Program-made: the position numbers and the translations under genes
Shown: piece by piece, positions 24,851 to 36,501 of the stretch
How positions within the stretch are numbered: position 1 is the first letter of the stretch
How the letters are laid out: every line of letters starts with the position of its first letter
The notes under the pieces: generated by a model
Told to the model about the DNA's origin: nothing
Databases searched by the model: none
The model's input: the letters and a program-made list of their open reading frames with translations, nothing else
Origin: Allacma fusca
Taxonomy: Eukaryota > Arthropoda > Collembola > Symphypleona > Sminthuridae
Length of the DNA stretch: 64,000 nt
Assembly: GCA_947179485.1 (NCBI GenBank)
Contig: OX359247.1
Location: 27,752,801 to 27,816,800, forward strand
Direction of reading: 5' to 3'

Positions 24851-26407
24851 GGAAACTGTGCAGTGTATCTCTGCCCTGCAAAGCACCAATGGGATAGTGT
24901 CACACTACATTGATCATTCCAGTGTAATGATACAAAGCGGAAATCTTTTAATTTCAGACTCTCAACCGCTCGATAGCTCACTTTTCCGAGGTAATAACGA
25001 GAAAAAAAATCCAATATTTTGTGAAACGCACGATTTAACACCTAAACGAATGCAATACTTTTATTTTGATAGAGATGCTGCTGGTTACACGGTTACGGCT
25101 CCGGTTGAAAAACTCTTGAATTAAGCCAAACACTTTGGAAGTACAGCGTTCGCTTTCATTAATAAGGGTCGCCAGGTAAAGAAACTCATTTCACCCTTTC
25201 CTGAAGCTTACCACGATTTCACAGTTTGATCACACGAATACTTTTCCAGATCAATTTACTTCCTCGTACAGAGATATACAACCTTTGGCTTGTAACTTGA
25301 TATTGAATTTTTTTTTCCCTCCCGTTACCAGACACTATGAATTGGATGCCAAAATGTGATAAGTTTATTTCTCATAGTGCGATTCATGAGCCACAATCCC
25401 ATTCAGCTTTGAGATAATCGTAAGTGTGTGGAGAGATGGTTGAAGGGTTGAAGATTCTATTTGGAGCACTCTTGTATTGATTTAATCCTGTATTTGTATT
25501 CTGGTTGATATTTGTCACGTCATAATTGCTTCTCAACATTATTTTCACCCCTTGCCCCCCTCGACAAATTCCAAAGTAATACCTTCGTGGTTTATTAGTT
25601 CTAAACCTCCAACTCTACTCTACCGTTCTTCTATTTCTTTTATGTATACCAAGGTAGTTTCTTTTGTGCACCAAACATATGACTGTTTGAATAACAAAAT
25701 CCGTCGTGTGCCTCCGAATTTGTCCCTACGTTATTTACTTGGAAGTTTTTGTGATAAACAAAATGATTGCGGGCAATAAATCCTAAAGAATGAAAATTGT
25801 TTATGACAAGTTTAGATCCAAGGTATATAGGGTTAATGATGATGAAACCAACTGTCATAATAAGGAACGTCACTAGGGAAATAATATTGCACTCGTGTAA
25901 CTGGAGCGGCGGCAATGTGACAAAGCCTATGTCTAGAGACTTGTACTTATTCTTACATAAAACTTTGGAATAAAACTTTCGGTTGTTGGAAATTGAAAAG
26001 GACCTGTAAAAAAAGGGAATAACAGCGGGACATAACCCATTAGGAAGTATCCCATATAACCCCACGGACTATAGTTATAGTGTAGCGAGCATTTTATTTT
26101 GTCCATCTCCAACATTATTACGGGGATAGAAATAAATAATTCAAGGCTAAACCTGTATTATTAGGTGAACTTGGAATGAGGAAGCGGTAGCCGAACGCAT
26201 TCATCTCCAGTAAATTGCGGATCCATAACTGAATTTCCTTTTAATGTGAGGATGTGTACCTTTTACGTTTTTTTCCAACAGGGGACAGGACACCTTGGAC
26301 TTGATCATGTCGTGGTAATTCTTAATAATGCAGATCGCAAAGTCTCTTTACGCGTGATTCATGACACCATAAAAGTGGATTCATTGTTCCCTAGAGGACG
26401 GGAATAA
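24851..26407 (+). pseudogene. Candidate two-exon gene fragment with an in-frame stop; family unknown
   Basis: A strong acceptor (CTTGTTTTCAG) at 24850 opens a frame of 90 codons (excerpts QCISALQSTNGIVSHYIDHS and GYTVTAPVEKLLN) that reaches TAA at 25122-25124. The same frame then continues open as AKHFGSTAFAFINKGRQ to the donor CCAG|GTAAAG at 25175/25176, in phase 0. After 1106 bp, the acceptor TTTTTTTCCAACAG leads at 26282 to a phase 0 exon (HLGLDHVVVILNNADRKVSL...), which ends in TAA at 26405-26407. An AATAAA (26403-26408) overlaps that stop. The joined reading has strand-like hydrophobic alternation, but I do not recognise a family. It may be a decayed host gene, or two unrelated frames meeting by chance. 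Confidence 0.3.
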
Positions 26408-26409
26408 AA

Positions 26410-29235
26410 GCTACGAATAGGATTTTTTGTTTCTTCCAGGGAGAGTAAATATAGTGTCAACATTCAGAAATGAGTTTGGGGTAACGTGAGTCAAAGGATA
26501 AAAGAGAGTATTTTCCCATCCAATATACCTAAGTTGGTTTTAAGGACAGGCCAGCAACACTCACAGCAGTAATGGTGCGGCTTTCCGATGCTAAAAAGAT
26601 AATAAGACTTTGGAGACAAAAACTGTGAATAATACCGACTTTTCCAAGTGCAGTCGGATCAATCATTGTAGTGTCGTACATAAGGGAAATCTATGTACCA
26701 CGAGGCTTGTTATTGTAAAAATATTACTTTTTTTTTCGGGAACGTATTGATTTCAGGATTAGAGGTTTCAAAGGTTATGTCATGTGGGTGATCTGCAACT
26801 GGGCTCTCCCAGAAAAGTAAAAAGCACACCGGGGGAGAGTAAAAATGTTTGATGGAACCTCCGTTTTTTATATACTTATTTGCGTCGGCAATATCAACTT
26901 TTCGTCAATCCTCTTGCTGGGTCTGCCACCCCAAGTTGTTGCACATTACTTTTTGTCAGCATGACTAGACGGCAGGGAAGACTTTTTGAGGAAAACTCTG
27001 ACTGAGCTTCTGCCGTCGGCAAGGGATTTCATAGTTTTTATTTTAGCTGGATTCCTATTCTTTCTTGTCTTTTCCATATGCACGACTTTTACCAACGGAT
27101 TCCCTACATCAGTCACTTTTACTTGTGCAAGCTTGTATTATTGTAGTATAACACGGTGTTGTGTGATTTTTTCAACCCTATTTTCTTTACTTGAAGACTT
27201 TGTATGTTTTGAGCAAATAAAATGTATGCTGCATTCTTGCTATGATATTCCTCCCGGATTTGAGTTTGTGTTTGGCAAGTGTCAGCTCTTTGTATAAAGA
27301 AAACAAGTTACAAGTGAGTAAATGCAAGAGATAAAATCCTAACGTATATATATGGCTCTAAAAGGACCTGCATGGCTGCATTGCTGAATATATGGCACGT
27401 TCAGCCTATCAAGTTTAAAAAGTAAAGTCCAACCTTTGAGAATCCGCTTTCACCAAGATTTGATTATATTTATTAGGAATGCTTTATGCGAGTGATGGAT
27501 CCGTGATGGATCCAGATCCCCCAGCAATGTACGGTAACACATGTTACTGACGGAAATAAAGCTTATCCCTGGAGGAGGCTCGAAACTTGATCGGCCGTCG
27601 AGAGTGGAGCCAAATAATGGAATGTAACAATTGGTCAAATTGAATTGGAGTGGTCAGTGGAGCATTTTGATTTTGACTCTGTATTTATTTACAATACTAT
27701 GGAGTAGTAGAGATATGATTATGTCTCCCCCCATTCATCCCCATGTATAGGATGGTGAGTGAATAAATTGAAATGATACCCTTGTAGCTCTGTCCACAAT
27801 ATTTTGTAATGGTAGAAGTTATTGTATTCAAGGAAAGATGACAGATTTTCTCCTTTATTTTCCGTGTTCAACGCACTTTCCCATTGCATCAGCCTTGCAT
27901 GGACAGTTATTTGATCCTCTTTGATCAACGTCACGCTTCCATGATCTTCCAGATTTAGGATTCCCTTCTCTTTCCCCCTCAGGCTCTTGGCGTTTCTCTC
28001 GGACAAGACTTCCTCCTAATGTACCAGGCATTACACTTTCTGTATCCCGTACTATTGCGTCAAGTATCTTGGTTTTAACTTTCTCTTGATTTCCTCTCCA
28101 CAGAAATGCTAACACAAGCATATTTTTGTTTTTCTTTCCTTTCCCACACATTCCCCTTTTGCATCTTGACAAAATATCCCTAGTATTTTTTACCTCAGGT
28201 ATTTACAGCTCACCCTACATAGCCCGCAGGCTGGACTCCCATCTGTCCAATCTGTCGATATTTACAACTGCTCAACTGTGTAACCGAATGTTTGTAACTG
28301 TAATAGCTCTACTATTATCTAGCTAAAACGTAACTATATAAATTTCCCACTGATCTTCAGATTCCTAAAGAAAGATTCCTAAAATTTCATATTTTTAAAT
28401 CTTCATTATGTACTTACAATAGAGCATAGCCTAATTTAAGGGAAATAACATTAGAGTCGCAACTTGCCCCTATATTCTTGAACCGCTGTCTCGTCAACTA
28501 TGACGTGACTGTGTTTACAAAATATTCCTGTACATGATTTTTAGAAATTTTGAAGTAATCACTGTACTTACACTGGATTTAAGCTTTAATACTTATAGCT
28601 ACTTAATTGCGCACAGCTTCATGGAATTTTTAAGCACAATTTAAAGGTCCTCATCCTATTCCATTGCTTACAATAGAATTTGTGTGTTATTATTTCTGGA
28701 GAACACAAACAGTGCTCTCTCGTATTCTTGTAAAAAATATAGAATTTTTTACTTGTTTTTGAATTACTGAACTATACTATATTAGTATGGAATTATTTTA
28801 ATAATTTTGTGCTATTGTCGATTGCCCTTAAAGACCGAGTTGGAAATGTATGCACACTTGCGAGGCCAGAGGGCCGAGACTTACTTACAATTGGAACGCA
28901 ATGCTAAAGCATGCTCCTGTACGTTAGTGAATTCAGCGCGAATACAAACTCTCCAATGAGGTAGCGTTCAGTTCTGCCGACTGCTGTACAATAGGTACAT
29001 GCTCACATGATCTGCTCCAGGACAAGTTCAATATTTCAGGGGCTAAGGCTGAGATACTATTTCACGCTGATCTGCGGCTGCGAATGCCGACTTGCTAACA
29101 TTACTATTAACTTATTTGGAAGTCAGTTGAGTAGTTCATAGTGAGTTTACTGCTCTCTATTTTTAATCTTTTGAATATAACCCTTATATACCATTAGTTA
29201 CTAGTTATTACTGGTGATATTTAAAAAGTGACAAA
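26410..29235. other. Intergenic interval upstream of the PGAM5-like gene
   Basis: No gene firmly supported. Two overlapping minus frames at 27719-28006 and 27855-28172 are charged and Lys/Arg/Glu-rich from purine-rich sequence, and have no recognised family. A TTATATA stretch near 29184-29190, about 45-50 bases before the PGAM5-like ATG, could belong to its promoter or 5' UTR, but no promoter can be called. Confidence 0.45.
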
Positions 29236-30645
29236 ATGAGAGGATTCCAAAATTTACTTAGCAAAAGTAAAGTATGGCTGACATTAGGTGCTGGAGTTGG
29301 AGTGACTGCGTATACTCTCAACCGAAGTAGAATAAATGCTTGGTGTGAGTCTGAGTACGTTTTTGATCCTAATGTTCCGGTGAATCTACCTACGGGATAC
29401 CCCAAATGGGATTATGACTGGGACAAGTAAGTAGAGTTCGTGATGGGATTTTAGAGATTTCGTATTTTATTTAAAAAAAGATTGACCTGCTAAAAATGTT
29501 AGTTGAAAAATAGTTAATGTGTTTTTAAAGTATGAAGTTGTTCTTGAGATCGTTTGTTGAGTTGTGGTTGTGTTGGGAGTGATACTGTTGGACAAGAGAC
29601 TTGTTGTTTAAAAAGAAATGTTTTAAATGTGTGTTTGTGTTTGGTTGTGAGTAACTGTTGTGTAGTAACTTTTATTTTGTTGATTTGTGTAGACGCCAGC
29701 CGTATACTCTCGCGGGAAGGATGCAGGGTAAAGGTGAAACGGAGGAGAAATACCATGAGCTGCTGGAAAAAAATAAGTCGAAGGCGGTGCGAAATATATA
29801 TTTAATCCGAGTGGGCGAATATGATGAAAATAAGTCGGCTTGTGAGTCCGGCTTGACACAGGTGGGGAGGGAGCAGGTAGCTTTAACGGCGAAACGATTG
29901 AACGAAATGGCAGCCCAGAGAAATGTTAAATTTAATTCCATCAGTAGTGCGGCTGTGCCGGTGGCCAAGGAAACCGCAGAAATTTTACAGAAGAATTTAG
30001 GAGTGAAATGTACTGATAGCGATCCGCTTTTGCAAGAAGGATGTCCGTCGTATCCTGAGCCAATTACACATTCTATCAGTGTGGAGCCAAAGGTCAGTAT
30101 CAGTTGTTGCTTGTGCGGTTTAGTTAAAGGGCAAAGCGTTATTCAACGGAAATGTAGTGTATTTTTGAGAATGACTATGTACATTGATCGACTAGTATGA
30201 TATTGTTTTTCGGTTGGGATTTGGTACATGAGGTCATTTATTTTTTTATTTTAATTTCAGCAATTATTTCAAGATGGATCTCGCATAGAGGCAGGTTTCA
30301 GAAAATACTTTCACAGAGCTGATCCTACGCAGGAAGAGGACAGCTTTGAAGTCATTGTTTGCGATGCAAATGTAATTCGTTACTTCATATGCAGGTAGGA
30401 CATGTACGTTGCTTGACAAGCATATTTCTGTCTGGTTATAATAGAATTCGTACGAATTTGATGCGAAATTCTACAAGGAGCGTCTTGTAAATTACAGAGC
30501 CATGCAATTTCCATCCCAGGCTTGGCTCCGTATGATGTTGGCACATGGGAGTATTAACGTGATTTCTATCAATCCGAGAGGCGGAGTCGTATTGAGAGCG
30601 GTCGGAGAATCCGGCTTCTTGCCACCCAACAAACTAACTGCTTAA
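29236..30645 (+). CDS. PGAM5-family protein lacking catalytic histidines (predicted pseudophosphatase)
   Basis: Four exons (29236-29426, 29693-30092, 30261-30394, 30498-30645) give 290 residues, against 289 in human PGAM5. Donors are GTAAGT, GTCAGT and GTAGGA; acceptors are TGTGTAG, TTTCAG and TTACAG. PGAM5 is a mitochondrial Ser/Thr/His phosphatase of the histidine phosphatase fold. Present here: an N-terminal membrane segment (residues 13-28), WDYDWD (58-63) matching the WDxNWD assembly motif, and long matches to human PGAM5 such as [32 protein letters not shown] and the SGFLPP end. Changed: the RH(G/S) core is IRVGEY (Val104 for His105), the TRA arginine is Val154 (for Arg152), and the second catalytic His is Asp232 (for His230). 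Arg103 and Glu179 remain. The frame is intact, with no stops or shifts, so a selected, non-catalytic role is inferred. Confidence 0.95.
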
Positions 30646-30884
30646 TGATAGGAATATTGTAGATTGAGCATTTTAGTAGGTTATCCTTCGAATTTTTAGT
30701 CTTTACAAAAATAAGTAACTGGAGTTATTATTATTATAACTCTGGAATTGAATGTAATCATTGCTTTTTTACTACCAATGTCAAACCGTTACGTGGATGC
30801 AGCCATGTAACATGATAGGGATTTTATAAGGATGATGTATTTAGGAATAACCCATGTATCAGTTTCGGCTTTGATTTTTGAACA

Positions 30885-30890
30885 AATAAA
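30885..30890 (+). terminator. Polyadenylation signal of the PGAM5-like gene
   Basis: AATAAA 240 bases after the stop codon, followed by a T-rich stretch (TTTGTTTTGATT). It is the best candidate for the 3' end of this transcript. Confidence 0.6.
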
Positions 30891-33423
30891 ATTTGTTTTG
30901 ATTCTCCTACCCCTAGCATTTTCCAGTGTCTTTTTTAAATGAATTCCATAGTTTAGATCGAAATTGCTATTAAATGTTCCGAAATTTTCATTCTAACAAA
31001 AATTGTAAATGCATGACACATTTTAGGTACGTGCATTTAATTATTCGTTTTCTGAAGGTTAAATCTACAGTGCATATAGTTACAAACACATATGCTTACA
31101 TAAGCATTCATCCAAATAAGCCATCCATAGTTCAGATGGTTGGTATGCTGGGAAGTAACAATGGATCACAATGTATGCCTGCTCACAGTGCTCACACATG
31201 TATCTATGAATAAAGAAAGTGAATCTTTTGAAGGGTAACCCTTACTTATCATCTAAAAAGAAACTCCGAATACAAGTATCGCATGAAATGGTAATTTTAC
31301 ATGGATACAACTAATTTCATAAGCTGGCGACAAAACATTTTGATCTGTGCATTCACACGTGCATACCAAAGTCTTCATCTTTACATTGACACTACAGAAT
31401 CCAGTTATTACAACATAACAAGTAACATATGACCGGAACAAAGCAGAATCCAGTACCAAAAGTGAGATTTGCATGATTTCTAGGTATGCACTAGCTTTCC
31501 ACACTGAACTGTAATTATCTCTCGGCGTAATTAATTTGAAGTAATCATTTTATCCTCATGTGATGCTGTTAAGATAGGAGCCTTGTCCTTTGTATGTGCA
31601 GAACGTAAAAGCATGTGTACAGACTCAGCGTGCCCCCGGTTGCTTCCTCTAGTGTTGAATACAATTCATATGGAGAGTGAGGGTACTCACAATTGTCTCA
31701 GCCTTGTTCGGTTTTGTCCATGGTACTCTCACACCCTCGTAATTCCATTGTCCCGAATTCTATGGTCCCTACCGAATGTAATTAACGGATGGCATTTATG
31801 ACGAAATCCTGAAATGCCACGGATTTCTGCATGCGGAAACTATAGTTAATAGTATCACCTAAAGAGCTGGTAATGTCACAACTGAAACAACAAGATATTG
31901 ATTGCTTGACTTATTACACTGATGTGAGTGCAAACACTTATGTATTCTCACGGATGTCATTAGATTAGCACTTCATTGATTTTAAGACGCTTTTGAAGGG
32001 GGAATTAAAGTCTGATGATTGTAATGATTGAATTGTTCCCAAAGTAATCAAAGTGTGGCAGGAAATGCAAATTCTATTTTCATTATTGCATTTGCCTCTG
32101 ATGAACATCCTTTCGTACTTTCAGGGATTTCCATTTCAGAGTATTCAGTTCTAACGTACAGATAGGAGCCTCCGCGGTTTGTATTCATTGAATGAGAATT
32201 ATGCTTGTCGGGCTCTAATTAAAATTTTGGACTTAAAACTTTCACATGACAAAGTTTTAATCATGTACGTAAGAAACTTTTGTTCACAACAGTCATATAC
32301 TTATCTAAGCTTCCACGTTGTTTACAAAAAAAAGTATACTCCGTTTTTTTCAGTGCTGACACTTCCCTTTTCATGAAACAACATGTATGCATGCATTATA
32401 AACCTTCCCCGAAATCTCCTGCAGTCTTTGGAGGTAAAATGCGAAGGCCAGTTGTTTACCCATTAGGATTCTCTCTTTTGTGAGGTCTGCGTGAAAGAAG
32501 CCGTTTTATTTGTTTGCTTTCTATTAAATCAAGCTGCAGGTAATTTAAGTGAGTTGCCAGAAAATATTAGATTGTCAATTTGGAGAGTTCCATTCAATAT
32601 ATTGACATGACCTGGCCTAAGAACTAAGCTTGCACTCACATGTTCGCGAGAACTAGAAAGGTTGATTTTTTCTTCTATTGTATTGTCGCAAGAGGGTTTT
32701 GGTTTTTATTAGGTCTCTTTTGTGCAGGAAGTGAGCCTATTAAGGATTCTTTACGTTTTGTCATTTCCTAAAAATATATGTGGACAATAATACCAACCAG
32801 TGTGTTTATCACGGCCAATGTAGCAAACTTAGAATTAAAAGTTAGTGCTAAATGTGTAAGTATATGTAATTATTATATAAGAACAAGTGTACGCATGTTT
32901 GTAGATATATGCCGACGATTCAGGAGTTTTATATGTACACAATTATTATAGATGTCTCTATGTATGTATGCATAAGCGTATAAAGCACGTAGGAAGCGTG
33001 GGCAAAAATAAAAAAGCATCCATCTGCCGGTTTTCTCCATCTCATAAATGATGTATTTAATGGATTTCTTAAAAATTGCGTGTCAACTCCCAGATAAACC
33101 TCCTGCTGTGATTTCCTAGACCTCCTGGTTTCCCCGAAGTTGGTTCCTTCAGAGTGTCTATGTTACTCTTAAATGCTTCGAGTACAAATGACTTGGATTG
33201 GAACTCAACCGCATGGGACAGAATGACAGCATATTGTAAAAATACATGGATGTTGTAGCCTTATATCCCTACACTATTCCTGTACTACTGAACTGAAGCC
33301 AAAAAGCAGAAGTAAGGGATGAAACGATGTTTAAATTATACTCGACACTACCAAATTACAAATCAATCAAATGCCTCATCTTATGTGTGGGCTCATCCAT
33401 TGTACTTTTTTACAGGGACATAA

Positions 33424-33444
33424 GTCATGTCATGATGACATGAC
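33424..33444. repeat. 21 bp palindrome with single-base centre
   Basis: Arms GTCATGTCAT and ATGACATGAC flank one G. It could be a dimeric transcription-factor site or a chance hairpin. Confidence 0.7.
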
Positions 33445-36400
33445 AATCTGAATTGTCATATTTCACGCAAGCATAAGCGTGTCTATTACCTTGCCATAAT
33501 GGAAGACAGTGGGAGTTTTCCTCTCACAATAAAATTCTTGGCTTTTTATCAGGAAACTGGAAACAAGTTGGGGAAGAGTGACATCATACTTTTCTCTTGT
33601 AATACAAGGATGCTCTCCTTATTGAAGTTCTATACTGGCTCTCTAGTTGTACTCAACCAAGTTTAAACTAGAATGAACACAGAGTTTGGATAAATCAATC
33701 AGTGTATCATTAGGAAACTGAGTGAGTATCCCTTATGTGTATGTACGCTAAAGGATGTCAAATACGGCTCTGTAGGATGTAGGATTACGCAATGGCTAAT
33801 TAGGGTTTTTAGATAAATCGTAACATTTTTATGGGGGATAATACAAAAATGTATGTACGTGATAATGGTATACGGGTATAACTATTTGTAGGAGCAAGTC
33901 CTACGGTTGCAAAACAAGTCTCTTTGGAACAACAGTTGTGCACTATACGTAAGTAAGTACGAGGTGGAAGTAACAAGTGATGACACATTCATCATGTTGC
34001 ACCACCACTCTGTCAAATGACCACAGACTTTTGTTTTCTCCGGTATTGTACTAAAAAGGATTGCCTTGGACGGCATTGCGTATGTATATCGTTGAAATCC
34101 ATCAATCATACCGAGGATTTATATTCACCCCTTTAACATGAATCGGGTTTGTTACGCTGGTGCCAGTGTCAACTCCTGAGTGAAAAGAATCTCAATTTCT
34201 CTTGACATATTTGTGCTTAAAGAGAAATTGATTGAATGTGACCACATCCTCTGGTTTCATCTTTCAAACTTTCACACACTTCCACATGTAAGGTTTATTG
34301 CGCACGCACATAATTATGTATGTGCATATGTAGTTTGACATAGTTGTATACATTTAACTCCTTTTGCTTCACAATACGTGCACGATCCAACGTGTGGGGA
34401 AAATGTATTTACCAGTGTTCTGTCTAAAGGAAGCATATCCGTTGTGAGTACCTCTGTATCCAAAGAATACTGAACGTGTGTTCAAATGCATTCTCATTCA
34501 TAAAGAAAGTGGTACATTCTATGAGGGTAGGTTCGGGACTGAATTATCTTGTAATTATAAAACCGATGTATAGCAAGCCCATGCAGGATCTATAGAGCAG
34601 GAGTATGGGGCAATCGGTACTAGTGGAAACGGAACTTCCCATAAAAATCTGATCAGCCATCCCCTACAGTATGTACTAAGACGGGAGAAAAAAAACTTAA
34701 ATTCTCGGAGGGAGGATTGAGCGAGAAGACGAATTGAGGTTTTAATTGAATTAAATGCTCGCAGGAAAAATAATGGAGTTGTGAAATGAGCCTATTCCCC
34801 AGAATGCTCACTTCATAAAAAGAAAGAGGTTTGCTACTATTGTAGTCATTAGTGTTTTTCCAAGTAACTCATTTAGCTCGTTCCTACAAGCGGGCTTTTG
34901 TGAGCAGTATCAAGTTTCTGTTCCATTAACAATTTTAAACTTAAGTGCGAAGTAGCACTACTCATTACACTTTGGCGTGTGTCTAATTAACACGTAATAT
35001 TCGGAATCATATATGGGTTGAAAGCACTTATTAGTATTTGCTCATTTAGATCTGTACTGTCTAATGGCTACAGTACAATACGCCTGTAGATATATACACA
35101 CATGTATAAATATTGCTTTTAAAGCATGTCCTTATGGATTTCAATTGGAATTCCTCTCAACTGAAATGTACTCCCATCCCTTCCCTGTCATTCCTATTCT
35201 ATTCATGTCGGAGGTTTTGTCGGTTTTTTACAAATTTATTTCTCCTTTATCTCCCGAGACGGAAGTGACAGTTGCAATGTTTTCCTAATGAACTGTAACA
35301 AAAGTTGGGAAAGCCCCTCTCATACAGGTACCTTCCATTCGTGAGTTATTTGAAGGTAATCCTAGCATCAAATTTATCTGACTCTTGGGAGCGATTTCAA
35401 TTTCTCTGCTCCCAAAGCCCAGATAAGCATTGTTATGTATTGCATTTCCAACATGGGATGCATGTCTGGTGCCGTACCACACCACACACAAGGAAGGTGG
35501 ACAGAGTGTGTGCTGTCATAAATAATTCATTCCTGTTTTAATGCATTTTTATGGACCTTTCGATTTTAAATTTTGTGTCTACCTCTACTGTATACTTCAT
35601 TACTACAAAAATCGCATTGCTTATTCATTTGAAGAGTATTAAATTCCAATTAGAAAAGATTGAGCTGATTACAACGTACCGGGTAAGAATCCAAGTAAAA
35701 ATTTGGCAATTAGGGTTGTTGCAAGGGTTTCTCAGTAGAGAACACAAGTTAATTTGGCAAAGAACAACCCGTTGCTGAGGTGCTTTGATGTTTATTAAAA
35801 TTTTTATTGCATTTTTGCTGTAATAAAAACCAAGCTGGTGTGGGACGTAAATTAGGTTTATATCAGGGGAACAATCAGATTTTACCAAATGGTGTAACCA
35901 AACACACGCATGTACTTGGAGCCTGTTAATAGGAAAACCCCATCCCCATGTAGGAATTCTTTTTTCAATTTTTATACCTCCTCCTCCATCCTTGCAGTTA
36001 TTACGTATAAGGAGAACTCATTTCAAGAGAAAGACAGTTGCTATTTACTAGAAACCCCTGCATAAATTTACGGGAGGATATTCACTGGAAGTGTCACTAT
36101 TTGGCGATGCTGAATAAATTCCAGGAGGGATGAATGAATCTCAATATGCTTATTAAGCCTTCATGATAAACCCTTGGGGTACATACCGCTATAGAAGTAG
36201 TTTGCAAGAAGGAGATGCAAAGGAAAAACAAATGAGAAATTTCAAATACACTTGTGTGAAGGAGTATCAGGAATCCCTTAGGAAATATTAGAAAAAATTA
36301 GATAGGAAACAAAGCGAGCGCTTTCCAATAAACTTGATTACCTCCTTTTATAGCGGGGTTCAGTACAGTAGGAAGTTCATATGTGCAGTAGTATCCTTTA

Positions 36401-36481
36401 GAGATGCAACGTTTGGGGCACCACTCAAAAATGCTAAGGGTAATATATATCTGCTAGCATTTAAGTCAGTATTAGAGGAAT

Positions 36482-36501
36482 AGAGAGAGAGAGAGAGAGA
36501 G
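36482..36501. repeat. (GA)n microsatellite
   Basis: About ten uninterrupted GA units. Confidence 0.9.

Noticed and set aside
25640-26065. 141-codon minus frame with hydrophobic segments
   Set aside because: No family recognised, no start or splice support, and it lies inside the intron of a plus-strand candidate.
27719-28172. Two overlapping charged minus-strand frames
   Set aside because: Both owe their Lys/Arg/Glu content to purine-rich sequence; neither is recognisable, and two rival frames argue against either.
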